From Aplectana chamaeleonis (Eukaryota; Nematoda; Chromadorea; Rhabditida; Cosmocercidae), in contig JAPDOI010000185.1 in NCBI GenBank assembly GCA_029168955.1, positions 1,226,001-1,290,000 on the forward strand: DNA of 64,000 nt, given 5' to 3'. A program made the translations under genes and the position numbers. Shown piece after piece: positions 1 through 11,165 of this stretch. The notes below the pieces were generated by a model, which worked only from the letters and a program-made list of their open reading frames with translations, ran no database searches and was not told the origin of the DNA. Numbering within the stretch: the first letter of the stretch is position 1; each line of letters opens with the position of its first letter.

Positions 1-67
1 GGCTTAGTAAGGCAGCACGAGGGGATTACTAACGCATTTACTCGTCGAGGTGTAAGCCCCTTTCGTT

Positions 68-305
68 CCCCCAACTGCTGCCCAGGGCAGCACGTTGTGT
101 CCTCTTGCTCCGCTCACTGCCCCAACTGCTGCTCGTATAGTTGCCCCACCTGCTGCTACAGTCGCCCCAACTGTTCCAGTCGTCGCCCCAACTGCTGCTC
201 TTCATTGTGTCCCCAACTGCTGCTCCTCATTGTGGCCCCAACTGCTGCTCTTCTCTCCCCAACTGCTGCTCTTTATTCTCGCCCCAACTGCTGCTCCTCA
301 TTTAT
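68..305. repeat. Minisatellite with CCCCAACTGCTGCTC core
   Basis: The core CCCCAACTGCTGCTC recurs about nine times, at spacings of roughly 21 to 25 bp in the regular part (starts near 120, 144, 165, 186, 211, 236, 257 and 282). Frames across it read as Pro/Cys/Leu-rich protein, which is a by-product of the repeat. The GCAGCACG and TCGTCGAGGTG words just upstream recur at 3600-3700, so both places may be parts of one dispersed repeat. Confidence 0.8.
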
Positions 306-2200
306 GATCTTTTCTTTTTTCTTATAATTTTTCTTTCGCAGATGATATGTCGCTTTCAGCAGCAGCGCTGCAGCGACCCATCAAAGATGAAGACCCCAGT
401 GAGGCCTAATGACATCCCTAACGGGTGTTTCATCCTTGATTATATCCTTTGATCTTCGCCACCGATCGAGGAAATGATGCTCGCATTGCTGACTGTCTCA
501 TCCCCATGTAAGACTGCCTCGTATCTGGCACGAGTTTGCGAAGGCCGTTCAACACAGGCCTCGGTCGGTAGTGAATGTGAGTGTCCCAAAAACATTCCTC
601 AACAGAGTAATTCTCTATCCCTAAACAAGAATCTATTTTCACTGGGTTTTGTGACCGTAAAGATAGGAATTAGGCGCAATATTCTGTTTTTCTCGATTTT
701 AAAGACGAATCATGGCTTTCTTCGGGAAAAAAGTTATACCCACATACTCCAAAGATTATCTCCAAAAATTCTTAATTCACTGAAATTCGCACTGGTTAGA
801 GGAATGTCTAGGGCGAACGGAATTGCAAATATCAGAGTATCCATCATTTGGCAATCTCTCTATAAATGGTGATTTTTTCCTTCCAAAAAAGCAATGATTC
901 AATGAAAATGCTTTCTCCTTTCGAAATTATTGTCGTGAACTTTCTCACGACGGTTTAAAATTGTTGAATTAAATGCAAAGTAAATTTTGAGAACTGTCTG
1001 CTTTGAATTTTGTGAGCATTGTGTTTTTCGTGAAGAAAACGTATTGGCCATTTCGTTCCATTTTCGGCAAACCATTCCTGCTCAGCATTTGAAAAATACA
1101 AGTCCTCGTGGTCCTTGTCCAAAATCAAAAAAAATATGTTTCACTGGAAAATGCGAGTAAAGTTCAAAGTCATGAAAACGAATTTTAAAGTAAGAACGTG
1201 ATTTTCCAAAGTTTTCGACACATACCTTCAAGATTCGAAAAAAACTCAAGTTGTTGTCGAATCTTGTAGAACACACTGGATAAATTATTTCAAAAGGGTT
1301 GAACGTTTTTCAAATTTTCCGTCAGTTCCACACAACTATCATCCTATGAGAATGACGACTCATCATCTTTTTCAGTATAATTCATCAGCCTTTGACCGAG
1401 CTGGACCATTCACATTGCTCGCAAGGAACTACTTTACTCGAATGTACCATCTCAAACCTAACGAAAATCCTTTTTTTCTAGACGGTGTTCGATTTGATGA
1501 TCAATTAAGTACCAGATTTTTTTTGAAAGACTTGATGCAACGAAAATGTGAATTTTGCATAAAATTACCACCTTTGAGGTGGCCGCGCAGGTAAACAGGT
1601 AAATCGCTCACGCTTGGAACTGAAAAGTCTACGAGCAAGACCTCAGACTCAGACCGTGCCAAAAACTCCGCGTGTCCGCCTCCCGCCGGGCGCATGCTGT
1701 GCGCGCCCCACCCTGCTTATCCGATCCGAAAGCTCACTTGAATGCATTCTTCCTGGATTTCGATGAAAATGATTAAAAATCACCAAAACATGTTTGGTAA
1801 TTCACAGTTTTCCTAGTTTATTACAGATTTAATGTTTTATGTGCTCTCTATTTTTAGTCTAATGCTCATTTGTGCCTATTGCTTCAAATGTTCATTCATA
1901 ATCACTTTCTGGAGAGACGGCTTTCTGGGATGAGCTCAAGAACTGAGCAGGACATCAATGTACCCCGAAAAGTTCACCAAACCATGGAGAAGTGTGACAT
2001 AACTTTCTCCGCAGATTCTCTTCTTTAAAATCTGTGTCAGACTGTGAAGGGTTATGCATTGCAATGCATAAGTACCCTGTGTAAGCTTGATTGAGAACAG
2101 TGTAACTGATTTTCTTGAAAACATACAGGAGTGCGCAAGTTTTTTTTTATCGCAAAAAAAGCTTTTTGTGATGTTTTTTGCTCATAAAACTCTGATATAT
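306..2200. other. No recognisable gene
   Basis: This is AT-rich DNA with only short open frames, up to 132 codons, and none resembles a family I know. I see no clear terminal inverted repeats or tandem arrays. Confidence 0.5.
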
Positions 2201-2202
2201 AT

Positions 2203-2482
2203 TGCCGCGACTTCGCCGCAACTCCACCGGTTTGACGCCTGCCGGAGGAGTTGCGGGGGAGATGAGAGGCAGAACCGCGGACGATTCTTTATTGACCGAA
2301 TCGCGTTAGGGTCACGGATTCGCGGAAGAGTTCCGGGGGAGTCCCAGTAGTGTAGCGAAAGCGTGATCCACGGGGAAGTCGCGGCAAGGCCGCGGAAGAG
2401 TCCAGAGTCGCTTGGGAGTCGCGGGATGGTCCGGGATCGCGAAGGAGTCGTTGGGCAGCAGCGGAAGAGTCACGGCAATATT
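2203..2482. mobile_element. GC-rich MITE-like repeat with TATTGCCG termini
   Basis: The segment opens with TATTGCCGCGACTTC and closes with the inverse form GAAGAGTCACGGCAATA, giving imperfect terminal inverted repeats. The interior is a degenerate series of GGAAGAGTC and GTCGCGG words, far richer in GC than its flanks. No target duplication is clear. Confidence 0.45.
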
Positions 2483-2919
2483 TCTCACAGAAAGCGCCTT
2501 ATCGCCATATCTCGCTTCGAAATTGACGAAATGAAATTTTGAGGTAGTTTTCGTGTTCCTCTCAGTGAGGCAAATGTAGAGTCATTGCGACTCCGGTATC
2601 CTGTTGAAAAAGGTGTATTTCCTTCAAAAATTCATGTCGACCACAGATCAGAAAATGAAACATTTCTGCTATCATGATCATCTGACCAATTCATAGTGAG
2701 GGATTTTTGGGTGCAAATATGCATTTTTCGATGCACTTCTTAATTTGAATTTTTCTTCAATCTATTGTTTTCTAATACTATCGTATAGGACTCAATGAAA
2801 GCAATTTAGAAATTACTTCAAAACTGCAATCGGACCACTTTGAAGCAAGTTATAGCGATGCAGGGCTTTGTGAGCACAGAAAAACGCCGCAAAATGTTTT
2901 TTCAGCGAAAAATTGTGCG

Positions 2920-3345
2920 GAACTGTACCTCAGGGGTAAAATTTGATATTATAGTCCGCCCACCGTGTATAGCAACCCTGTCGAGCTCGAGATCTCAATT
3001 CGATCAAATAAGTGAGAAACTACACGGAAAAAGTCGAACCCGCTCACAACACCCTAAAAGCATAATCAAGCGTTTCGACCCCGAAAAGGTAACCCAATTT
3101 TTTGCAAACGGAAAAATTAGTTTGTGTAGCGATGCTCAAAAGCAAAATGTACAATAGCAGAGCTCTTGGTTCCCTTTCCGGGGCGATGCAGTTAGGCTTT
3201 TGGGGCGGGGCCGACTTTTTGCTTGGAGCTTCTCACTTATTACAGCGAATTGAGATCTCGCGCTTGGCAGGGTTGCTATTCACGGTGGGTGGGCTATAAT
3301 ATCAAATTTTACTCCCGATGTTGCACTGTGCCTTCAAGGCTGTTT
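2920..3345. mobile_element. Decayed AGGCACAG-family MITE, palindromic form
   Basis: Both arms carry the same module (an ATATTATAG motif, then a GCAACCCTG and GAGATCTC stretch) in inverse orientation. The right end reads GCACTGTGCCTTCAAG, a degenerate form of the AGGCACAG terminus of the TTAA MITEs. The same module forms the right half of the better element at 48756-49228. Confidence 0.55.
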
Positions 3346-3589
3346 AGCGCAGCGAGGCACTGCTCTGTAATTCAAATAATCCATAGATCTTGAAGCACGC
3401 CCACAAGTACGCCGCGAAGCGGCGTGGGTGTGCACCTTGTATACAGATATCCAGAAGTCTAAATGTACATGCTCAAAAGAAATAACTCTCCAAACTGATT
3501 ATGAGTGTCCTTGTAGCTGCCCAAATGAACCACTTTGAGCAAAGTTACCACACTGCGCTGGCCAAAACGGGGAGCAGCAGCTGAGGCGA

Positions 3590-3700
3590 CGAAAGGAGGA
3601 CGAGGGCAGCACGTGCTGCTAAGAGCAGCACAAAGGCAGCACGTCCTGCTCGAGCAGCACCTCTTCCCCTCGTGCTGCCCTCGCTATCCTCGTCGAGGTG
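3590..3700. repeat. GCAGCACG-rich repeat with CACGTG
   Basis: A cluster of GCAGCACG, AGCAGCAC and CGTGCTGC words, partly palindromic, with one CACGTG. It ends with TCGTCGAGGTGAAAGCC, nearly matching positions 41-60, so it is likely another copy of the repeat at the window start. Confidence 0.45.
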
Positions 3701-3729
3701 AAAGCCTATTGTGCTCCATTACGACCCCG

Positions 3730-6300
3730 CGATCCTCTTATTTATTTATTTATTGATAGACGTAGGAAAACCTACGTAGAACAAACAAAATATGACTGAG
3801 AAAAACAATATGATATCGCTGCATCATAAAAGAGATGCGCTAAAAAGAAACCTTCAGTAATGCAAACCCTATAAAATACCTATAGCACAACACTTTCAGG
3901 AATTCTCTGTTAGCACAAGTTCTCTAGCCTTAAACTTGAACAAATTAAGTGACATTCGAAACCAATCATCCCTAAATGTTTTATTTAACATCGTAAGAAT
4001 TCGTACTGAAAAATAACTCGACCTTATTTTAGTTCTTGATAACGGAACCTTGAATCGAATCCTAGTGTTCCTACCCCTGGAATTAGCGAAAGTGAAAAAG
4101 TTCGTGAAGGGAATCGATACCTTCCTTGTTAAAATTTTGAAAGCCATAATAAGGTCATTTTTCTTTCTTCTATTCAACAAACTAGGTAAAGAATATATAT
4201 GCCGCCTAAGGACTCCATTCGGTATAAATTCATAACTTAGCCCTGAGCATCTAATAGCGAGTTTACGAGTAAAACTACTCTGCACTGACTCCAAGTAGTC
4301 GATATCCTTCTTCTTATATGGGAAAAACACAGTGGTACCCGACTCAAGGGGTGGTCTAACATAGGTTTTGTATGCTTTAACGAGCGTCAAAGCATTCCTA
4401 GAGCGAAGAGCTTTGAATAAGTTGTAAGTCCGGTGGGATGCGATGGATACTATATGTCTGTAATGACTGTCAAAACTAAGTTTACTATTATACATAAATC
4501 CGAGGTCTTTAACCTCATTCACAAATTCCAACACCTCTGAGCCTAACGTATAGGCGATATTTGCAGAATCGTTGCCAATACGGAGCACTTTGGTTTTTTG
4601 AGGAGCTAAGGGTAGTCCCCACCGATCTGACCAATTGTTTACATGATCAATAGCAGCCTGGAGCGCTTCTATGTCGCTTGAACTTCGAATGATTTTGTAT
4701 ATCTTTACGTCATCTGCGTACATGGTGCAAGTAACGTCGAAACGAGAAATTTCATCAGGTAATTCGGAGGTGTAAATCAAGAAAAGAAGTGGAGATAAAA
4801 CTCCACCCTGTGGCACTCCATTAGAAATGCTGTGAATTGAGGATAGCTCATTACCAATTCTAACCTGATAGGTGCGATTCTGCAAAAAACTAGTAATCCA
4901 CTGGACTGCCCGAGGAAGAATACCAACAGCTTCCAATTTTTTGACCAATTTATATGTTGGTACTCTGTCAAAAGCCTTTGCAAAATCAAAGAATACAACA
5001 TGTACAATCTCCTTATTCTCCACTGCTAAAGACCAATCATTGAAAGAAGTGAGTAAAGCTGTCTCACAAGACCTCCCTTTGCAGAACCCATGCTGAGAGC
5101 GAGGGATGACATCATACTTGTTCAAGTGATCAGTCAGTTTGTTTTTGATTATCTTCTCAAATGTCCTTGCAAAAATGGAAGTAATGCTGACAGGACGGTA
5201 ATTTTTCACAGAGTTAAAGGGTGGTTTTTTTGGAATTGGAACAACATAAGAATGGCGCCACCGCAAGGGGACCTCGGCTCTCATGTAGGACAAGTTGAAG
5301 AGATATTCAAGAGGCGAGGCTATGAAAACCAGAATCCTTTTAATAAAATACAAAGGTACTGAGTCAGGCGTAAAAGAGGACGAGCGGGGCCACTTAGCCA
5401 GAAAGTTAATTATTTCGTCTTTGTAGAACCAAATGGTCGGATCCATAAGCGGAAAACAAACATGAATATCATCACACTCTTCAGCAATACTATCATTGTG
5501 AACCCTTTGAAACTCCTTGGCAAACAGTTCAGATTTATCCTTATCAGAAATGACTATGGTCCCATCCTCATCATCGACTAGAGTAGGAATGCTTTTTTTC
5601 TGCTTAAGCCTTTTGGTAATGTATTTGTAAAGTTTGGAAGGATTCTGGGATTCCACCAACTTATTCTCAAAACTAGAATTATATTTGATGAGTGATCTCT
5701 GTACTTTCTTATTGAAGGACTTGTATAGCGCCCATGATGATTCACTGCCATCAGCTACTGCGTTATCCCACAATCTATCGCGGCGAAAAAGCATTCTCTT
5801 CAGATAAGTTGGAACCTCATGGTCAAAGCTAGTGATTTTTTTCATTGGAACAAAGGTCTCCATGGTGTGATGCAAAGCGGCTAGAAACATCTCATACTTC
5901 TCAGAGACAGATTCAACATTTCCAAAAGACCCGAACCAGTCGATTTGGCCCAAGTAATTCTCAATAGCTGAAAAATCTGCAGATTTGAAATCCCTTATCC
6001 ATTCCTCTGGCTTGACCGAAGCGATTACGTTTAAGCGAAACTCGACTGTAGAATGATCACTGTTTCCGATAGGCGAGAGAACATTCAATTGACTGATCAA
6101 ATTATCATGATTGCAAAAGACGAGGTCAAGAGTAGAACTGCCCCTAGTTGGAGCAAGAACAAATTGCGTCAAGTTATGAGCAGAAAACGTATCAGTAAAC
6201 TCTCTAGAAACGGCACTAACGTCACTGCTACTCCTCTGAGTATGCACTTACCCAAAAATTGGAGCTCCTGCTCAACCGATGATTACAACTGTCGGCGAAG
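3730..6300 (-). mobile_element. CR1-like non-LTR retrotransposon, 5'-truncated
   Basis: The element runs right to left. Its 3' end carries a short hairpin (CTACGTAGG against CCTACGT) followed by about four AATA units, a simple tail typical of non-LTR elements. The 5' part is lost: the usual GDFN region of the endonuclease is replaced by in-frame stops near 6258-6285 and nothing endonuclease-like remains upstream. Reverse transcriptase and the C-terminal region are intact in one frame. A more decayed relative lies at 9685-13700. Confidence 0.85.
3896..6247 (-). CDS. CR1-like ORF2: endonuclease end plus reverse transcriptase
   Basis: This 783-codon frame is the pol protein of a CR1/Jockey-group LINE, which copies its own RNA at a nicked target. 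Residues 1-75 are the tail of the apurinic-type endonuclease, with the LDLVFCNHD and SDHSTVEF motifs; the N-terminal catalytic part is missing. Reverse transcriptase follows: VPIPKK near 335, NYRPVS, the QHGF/KGRS block, FFDFAKAFD near 420, NGVPQGGVLSP near 476 and YADD at 510-513 (codons 4709-4720). A C-terminal RRKKNDLIMAFKIL region follows. The first codon is GTG, one codon after a stop, so it is not a real start. The long frame suggests a fairly young copy, but without its endonuclease it cannot act alone. Clade by motif recognition only. Confidence 0.8.
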   Translation of the reverse strand: MHTQRSSSDVSAVSREFTDTFSAHNLTQFVLAPTRGSSTLDLVFCNHDNLISQLNVLSPIGNSDHSTVEFRLNVIASVKPEEWIRDFKSADFSAIENYLGQIDWFGSFGNVESVSEKYEMFLAALHHTMETFVPMKKITSFDHEVPTYLKRMLFRRDRLWDNAVADGSESSWALYKSFNKKVQRSLIKYNSSFENKLVESQNPSKLYKYITKRLKQKKSIPTLVDDEDGTIVISDKDKSELFAKEFQRVHNDSIAEECDDIHVCFPLMDPTIWFYKDEIINFLAKWPRSSSFTPDSVPLYFIKRILVFIASPLEYLFNLSYMRAEVPLRWRHSYVVPIPKKPPFNSVKNYRPVSITSIFARTFEKIIKNKLTDHLNKYDVIPRSQHGFCKGRSCETALLTSFNDWSLAVENKEIVHVVFFDFAKAFDRVPTYKLVKKLEAVGILPRAVQWITSFLQNRTYQVRIGNELSSIHSISNGVPQGGVLSPLLFLIYTSELPDEISRFDVTCTMYADDVKIYKIIRSSSDIEALQAAIDHVNNWSDRWGLPLAPQKTKVLRIGNDSANIAYTLGSEVLEFVNEVKDLGFMYNSKLSFDSHYRHIVSIASHRTYNLFKALRSRNALTLVKAYKTYVRPPLESGTTVFFPYKKKDIDYLESVQSSFTRKLAIRCSGLSYEFIPNGVLRRHIYSLPSLLNRRKKNDLIMAFKILTRKVSIPFTNFFTFANSRGRNTRIRFKVPLSRTKIRSSYFSVRILTMLNKTFRDDWFRMSLNLFKFKARELVLTENS

Positions 6301-6499
6301 CCTACGAATATGGTTTCACATTACTCTGTTGACCGAATTCCCAACTTGGCTTGCTTCATCGACGTTTGGCAGAGGCAAACTGTGCATCGTATGTGCTGTG
6401 GGTCTACAAAATCGTTCAACATGGGCCGCTATTGGCCTTGACCAGCACCACAGCGCTATCAGTGTAGTGGTCTTCGGAAGTACTCTAAGACCGTGAAAG

Positions 6500-6770
6500 T
6501 TTGAGTAGAGAGTAAATTGACCACGCTGGACTCAAATACCCTACTCTCGTGAGTCCTAGTTTTCAAAATTGTCGACTTCCGGCGGGACCACACCTGAGAA
6601 AGGTGTGAACCATTATACTGTAGAGGGGTTCTGCCTTCATCTTAGGCGGTGGAAGTTTGTATGGAAGGTAAATAGACCCCGATAAACTCAAATATCGTAC
6701 TCTCGTGACCCATACTTTGCGAAATGTGGACTTTCAGCGGGTCCACATATTGTACATTAATGTAATGATA
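6500..6770. repeat. Diverged tandem duplication, about 159 bp
   Basis: A block with CTCAAATA, GTACTCTCGTGA, TTTGCGAAA and GCGGGTCCACA words occurs twice, near 6510-6600 and 6669-6750, in direct orientation and diverged. No gene is evident. Confidence 0.5.
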
Positions 6771-7490
6771 AACAAACATTGCAAGGTTTAGAGTTGCAAA
6801 TTTCGGTCAGAACTGAATCATTCGGGATTTATTAGAATTAACAATCTTAATTTCAAACGTTGTTCTGATACTTCTTGGGTAACTTCTTAAATATTATATT
6901 TTAAATCCGACTGCCGCAACTACCGATCATGGAAAAAAGATCAGTCCTTGAAAGCTCGTAAACTTTCAGAATTCTTTAACTAGAAAATCTCATGTTTTGG
7001 TATGTTCGCTATTTTGAGAAGACGAAAATTTAAAAAAAAAGCGAGTTTGATATTCAAGAAGTCGGTGAAATATATTATAATTGATAACCAGCTAGAAGAA
7101 TGGAGAAAAAAAAGAAAAAAACCACAGAGGACCCACATGAAAAGAAAAGAACAAAAACAGCAGTCGCAATAATTGAAGAAAGTGGGGTAAAGCGGGTTCT
7201 GAAGTGATGTCCTGAATTCTTGGGAAATTTTCGACATATTCGAAACATATTCTCAATTTCGGAAGGAGGTGTCGAGAAATCTATCCGAATTCTCGGCAAG
7301 CACTCGTCCCCCCGAATTCTCGGCAACTCTCTCTGAAATTCTGAACAAATCGGCCGCAAATCTCGACAAATACTGCGAATCTCCGAACTCTCGACAACTC
7401 CTAACAACTTTCTGGACAACTTCTCGATTGTCGACCGATTCTCAACACCTATTCGTCAAATTCTGGACAACTAGTTTTACCTGAGGTCGA
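6771..7490. other. No recognisable gene; AATTCTCGACAACT-like repetition
   Basis: From about 7270 to 7470 the words AATTCTCGGCAA, AATTCTGGACAACT and CTCTCGACAACT recur irregularly, a degenerate short-period repeat. The rest is unassigned AT-rich sequence. Confidence 0.4.
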
Positions 7491-7499
7491 TGATGTACT

Positions 7500-7733
7500 T
7501 ATTGTACATACTTATTGTACCACCCACAAACATCGACGACGAAGGGAATGGCCCAGCAGCCCTGTTTTGGAGGAGAGTAGCAAATAGAGGGGCGGGGCCA
7601 ACTTCTTACTCGTGTAGCGGCATTGTGGGTCGTTTTTGACGCTTCTAAATGCGTAGGCGTTCGTTGTGTTCTGAGCCATACAGTTATATTTACGTAGTTG
7701 TCTCAAACACGATTACGAGCGTGTATGCTGCCT
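7500..7733. mobile_element. Right half of an AGGCAGCATACACGC-family MITE
   Basis: The segment matches the right half of the complete element at 52794-53263 (shared ATTGTACCACCCACAAAC, GGAATGGCCCAGCA and GAGCGTGTA stretches) and ends in ATGCTGCCTT. No left terminus is visible, so it is truncated. It abuts the next element of the same family. Confidence 0.65.
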
Positions 7734-7737
7734 TCAA

Positions 7738-8679
7738 AGGCACGCTCAAAAACGCTATCGATTTTATGACCTGATTCGAAGGCTTGGAGTTGCTAGTAGT
7801 GAGATTTAACAAGACAGCCCCGACAAATTAGATGGAAATGAAGTGACAACGGGTTGTTTTTTAATTTGGTTGAAAACGGTCATCGCGCTCGCAAAGGCAC
7901 ACGAGGTCAAATATGATTGGACTGTCGATGTTACTCCACTCGCATGGCCGGATGCCCAACGTTTACGCCGTTTGAAGCCTCGAAAACGAGCCGAAATGAC
8001 CCTTTTCGAGCAATTTTGAGCGGCGAGGTGTGAAGCCTCCTCCCACTTTACCTGTGTAACCCCGCCTTCTCATACAACTTTATTGCTTCAAAACGGTGAC
8101 TTTGGCTCGTTTTTGACGCTTCCAACGACGTAGGCGTTCTAGTATCGGTCGTCAGAGTTAAAGGCACTGTTCGCGATAAAAATCGCTTTTCTGTTTTTTT
8201 GCCTATCTTGAAACCGGTCCCATTCTGATTCCAATGATGCTTCTGGAATCGTACAAGACCTTCTGGGAATGGAGTTATGGTACCTCAGAAATTGAGCTAG
8301 GGAAAATGGTGGACGAGTTGTCCGAGGTTTGTAACTTCCGTCTTTTGCAGCCAATGTATGCGAGCTGACCTGAGTAAAGAAAGAAGTTGAGAATGAAGGG
8401 AAGATCGGGGCTTTTGATCGGAAACCATCGCTCAACTCACGATTTCGAGTGTTCCTTTGTTCACGTCGAGGGGCGGAAAGGGCGGAGTTCGCCCACTTTT
8501 CTAAGCCGTTCTGCGGCTCCTGGGTAGCCTTTCGTACCGTTTTTTCGACGCTGTTCTGCTTCTGAGAGCCACGAGAAGCGTTTGTCATGAAAAATTCGAG
8601 GATGTAGTTTATCGCGAACAGTGCCTTTAACTAACGGCGTTATCCCAACTACATAGTTTCGCGAGCGTGTATTGTGCCT
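7738..8679. mobile_element. AGGCAGCATACACGC-family MITE interrupted by another MITE
   Basis: The left end reads AGGCACGCTC and the right end GAGCGTGTATTGTGCCT, followed by TTAA at 8680-8683. The interior resembles the element at 16423-16905. A TTAA-flanked MITE (8162-8626) sits within it, so this one is older. Confidence 0.65.
8162..8626. mobile_element. TTAA-flanked MITE, AGGCACTGTTCGCGAT ends
   Basis: Terminal inverted repeats AGGCACTGTTCGCGAT and ATCGCGAACAGTGCCT are flanked by TTAA on both sides (8158-8161 and 8627-8630). The core carries words shared by most TTAA elements here, such as GAATCGTACAAGACC and GTAACTTCCGTC. Frames on the minus strand (to 149 codons) recur in sister copies because the DNA is homologous; I do not treat them as genes. 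Confidence 0.85.
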
Positions 8680-8734
8680 TTAATTCCAAGGTCATGATAT
8701 TCAACTTTTATGCTAGCTGCCACATATTCTGGAC

Positions 8735-9680
8735 ACAGGTTCCATTGGACGTATCTAAGGTGTGCCATTCAGAGAGATTGATCCAGGGTAGAAGCACTAC
8801 AGGACCATTGACGAGCTTAAAAGTGCGATTCCTGATTTATGAAAGAGAAGCAGGCCAAGGCCGATATGGAAGTTTTGTAATTCCGACTGGAACCATCTTT
8901 TCGAAGTTGAATTTTCCGGTGGAGATCCCATTACAGTTTGATTTGCAATGAATGATCACTTAATCGAAGTTGTACTATCGTATAGACAAGTGCCTTATAG
9001 TTTTGAAACAGCGCAAAAAAAAACTCGAAAAAGTTGCTAAAAATAATGCTTGCGGGAGAATCTGTTGTGGACTGGGGCTTACGGAAGAGAACAAGTAGCC
9101 AAATGTGTGGAAGCCTTCCCGCAACTTTTTATCGGTTTAGTTATCCTAAGAAGGTAGGGTGCCTCTATAGTTATGAAACGCACAGTAGGCGTTAGCAGGC
9201 TGAAAAGTCGAAGTTATATTCCACAGGGCGAATTGTTCAGACTAAAAAGCGAGGCCCACTTGAAAACATCGGCACTATTCCACTTTTCGGACTCCAGCTG
9301 TCGAAATCTTTTTTTTGCCCAAACTTTGTACAGAGTGATTATTTGGAGAGTTGAACACGAAATTGAGGTCCATTCACAGTTGTTTCTTTTGAAGATTTCG
9401 GTAGGCTGCGATCCGTATACAGTGGCAGGTCGATGTTTCAGGTTTAGCTGAATGTTTGCTCAAGAGGTTCCTCGAGATGCTGATCTCGAATCCAATTTTT
9501 TCCGTATTTGGAAGGACCAGGATCGGTTACAGTTTCATGCACAAGCAAATACCCAGTAATCACTCCAGGCTTTTGTTTCTTTTCAAAAAGCTTTCACAGG
9601 TTTGGAGGCAGGTTACCATGTTTCACTACAACTTTCTCGCTAGGTATAAACTTCACCATCTTTCACCACAACTTTCTCTC
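8735..9680. other. No recognisable gene
   Basis: Unique-looking sequence with frames up to 94 codons and no family resemblance I can name. It separates the TTAA MITE cluster from the decayed CR1-like copy. Confidence 0.4.
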
Positions 9681-9689
9681 TAAATAAAA

Positions 9690-10590
9690 TGATGATGGGA
9701 ATACTGCAACGACTGACGCATCCAAAGCGTCGTTGTTGGCTGAACATTTCAACAAATCATTTTCCCATTCCCCTATAACTTCACAGTGCACTGAGCTGCG
9801 TAGTTATGTTTCGAAATTCGATAGTTCCGTATGGTTTCACAAAGAAGAAATTTATGATCTTCTGTGTAAACCGCCATTATCATACTCGGTTACCCCTGAT
9901 CATGTGCCACCATTCTTCATTCGAAAGGTAGCCATTGCGATCGCAGCTCCCTTACGGATTAGAGCTGATTTTCAACTTCAGTTGCATGCGCAATCAAATA
10001 CCCAGTAAGTGGAAGCATGCGCTTGTTACTCCTATCCCCAAGAAAGCACCTTATTCACTGATCAATAACTATCGGCCAATTAGCTTCTTTTCCGTTTTCG
10101 CTAGGATCTTTGAGAAGATATTAAAAACAACAGTAGTGAGGCATATTTAAAGTAATAATTTGATACCTGAGAACCAGCATGGTTTTCGGGCTGGCAGATC
10201 AGCTGAAACTTTGATGCAAGCCATGCTGGAGGATTGGACAAAATCTCTAGATAATAAGGCTGATATCGATGTCATTTATTCTGATTTTGCGAAAGCGTTT
10301 GATAAAGTGCTCTTCAATGGGCTCATCTTCAAGCTTCAGCATATGGGTTTGCATTCTAGAATAGTGAAGTGGATCAGCAATTTCATCTCTGGGAGAACCT
10401 TTCAAATTGAAGTCAATGATTCCTTTTCTGACGTCTATACCGTGACCAGTGGTGTACCACAGGGCGGAGTTTTATCTCCCATACTTTTCATGATATAAAC
10501 GTCTGATTTACCAGGGCTTTTACCACATAACGTTTCATGTAGAATGTTTGCTGACGATATTAAGTGACGATACTTGTTGATCGAATCCAC
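9690..10590 (+). pseudogene. CR1-like reverse transcriptase relic, first segment
   Basis: Translation gives a recognisable reverse transcriptase in several frames. In order: an acidic DDGNTATTDASKASLLAEHF start, VWFHKEEIYDLL, WKHALVTPIPKKAP, NNYRPISFFSVFARIFEKIL, QHGFRAGRSAET, SDFAKAFDKV, SGVPQGGVLSPILFMI and finally MFADDIK. The polymerase box is FADD, where the copy at 4709-4720 has YADD. In-frame stops occur near 10148 and 10496, and there is a frame change near 9960. The 108-bp MITE interrupts the gene just after the FADD box. Confidence 0.85.
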
Positions 10591-10680
10591 AGCTTAGAAT
10601 GCGTGGCTGCCCTCTCATCACTGCGGCGCGCCTTACAGCGGGGATCCACGCCCCTGTGAGCTGTGGATTCGATCAACAAG
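10573..10680. mobile_element. 108-bp palindromic MITE with CTTGTTGATCGAATCC ends
   Basis: The ends CTTGTTGATCGAATCCACAG and CTGTGGATTCGATCAACAAG are perfect inverted repeats of at least 20 bp. It splits the LINE codons between FADDIK and IYSKIV. The target duplication is unclear. A related terminus, GTGAATTCGATCAATAAG, occurs near 59040. Confidence 0.8.
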
Positions 10681-11165
10681 CCAGATATACAGCAAAATTG
10701 TAGACACCAGTGACGTCACTACTCTTCAAACTGCGATTGATACTATTGTGAATTGGACTATTGAATAAAATCTTCCTCTCTCTAGCAGCAAGACGAAGCT
10801 TCTGCACCTTGGTAGTACAAGTCAAAGGTATTCTTATCACATCGGTAATACTACGCTGAACAGAGTAGATCAATTGTGCGATCTCGATTTCACAATTGAC
10901 CCCTCCCTAAGCTTCCAATAACACTATGAAATCGTCACAAAAAAGGCAGACAGGACTGTTCACAACATTTTCAAATCATTGACTACAAATTCGGTTGATC
11001 ACTTGCTCCTCGCCTATAAGACCTACGTTCGATCCATTCTTGAGTATGGAACAACTGTCTTCAATCCATACGTAGCCAAACAAGACTTGAGGCTGTACAA
11101 AACAGCTTCACAAGAAAGTTGTGGATACGGACACATGGTTATCACTACGCTACCATTCTTCGGCA
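10681..11165 (+). pseudogene. CR1-like relic, middle segment
   Basis: Continues the same LINE: IYSKIVDTSDVTTLQTAID, then SSSKTKLLHLG, HNIFKSLTTNSVDHLLLAYK, TYVRSILEYGTTVFNPY and KLWIRTHGYHYATILR. It aligns in order with residues 515-690 of the intact copy at 3896-6247. Stops occur near 10767 and 10920. The segment ends exactly at the 8-bp duplication of the hAT-like insertion. Confidence 0.8.

Noticed and set aside
97..452. Pro/Cys-rich small proteins at the window start
   Set aside because: Three frames of one minisatellite; no signal peptide or family match.
3896..6247. Treating the GTG at 6247 as a genuine start
   Set aside because: It follows directly after an in-frame stop within endonuclease-like sequence; the frame is a truncated element, not a gene with its own start.
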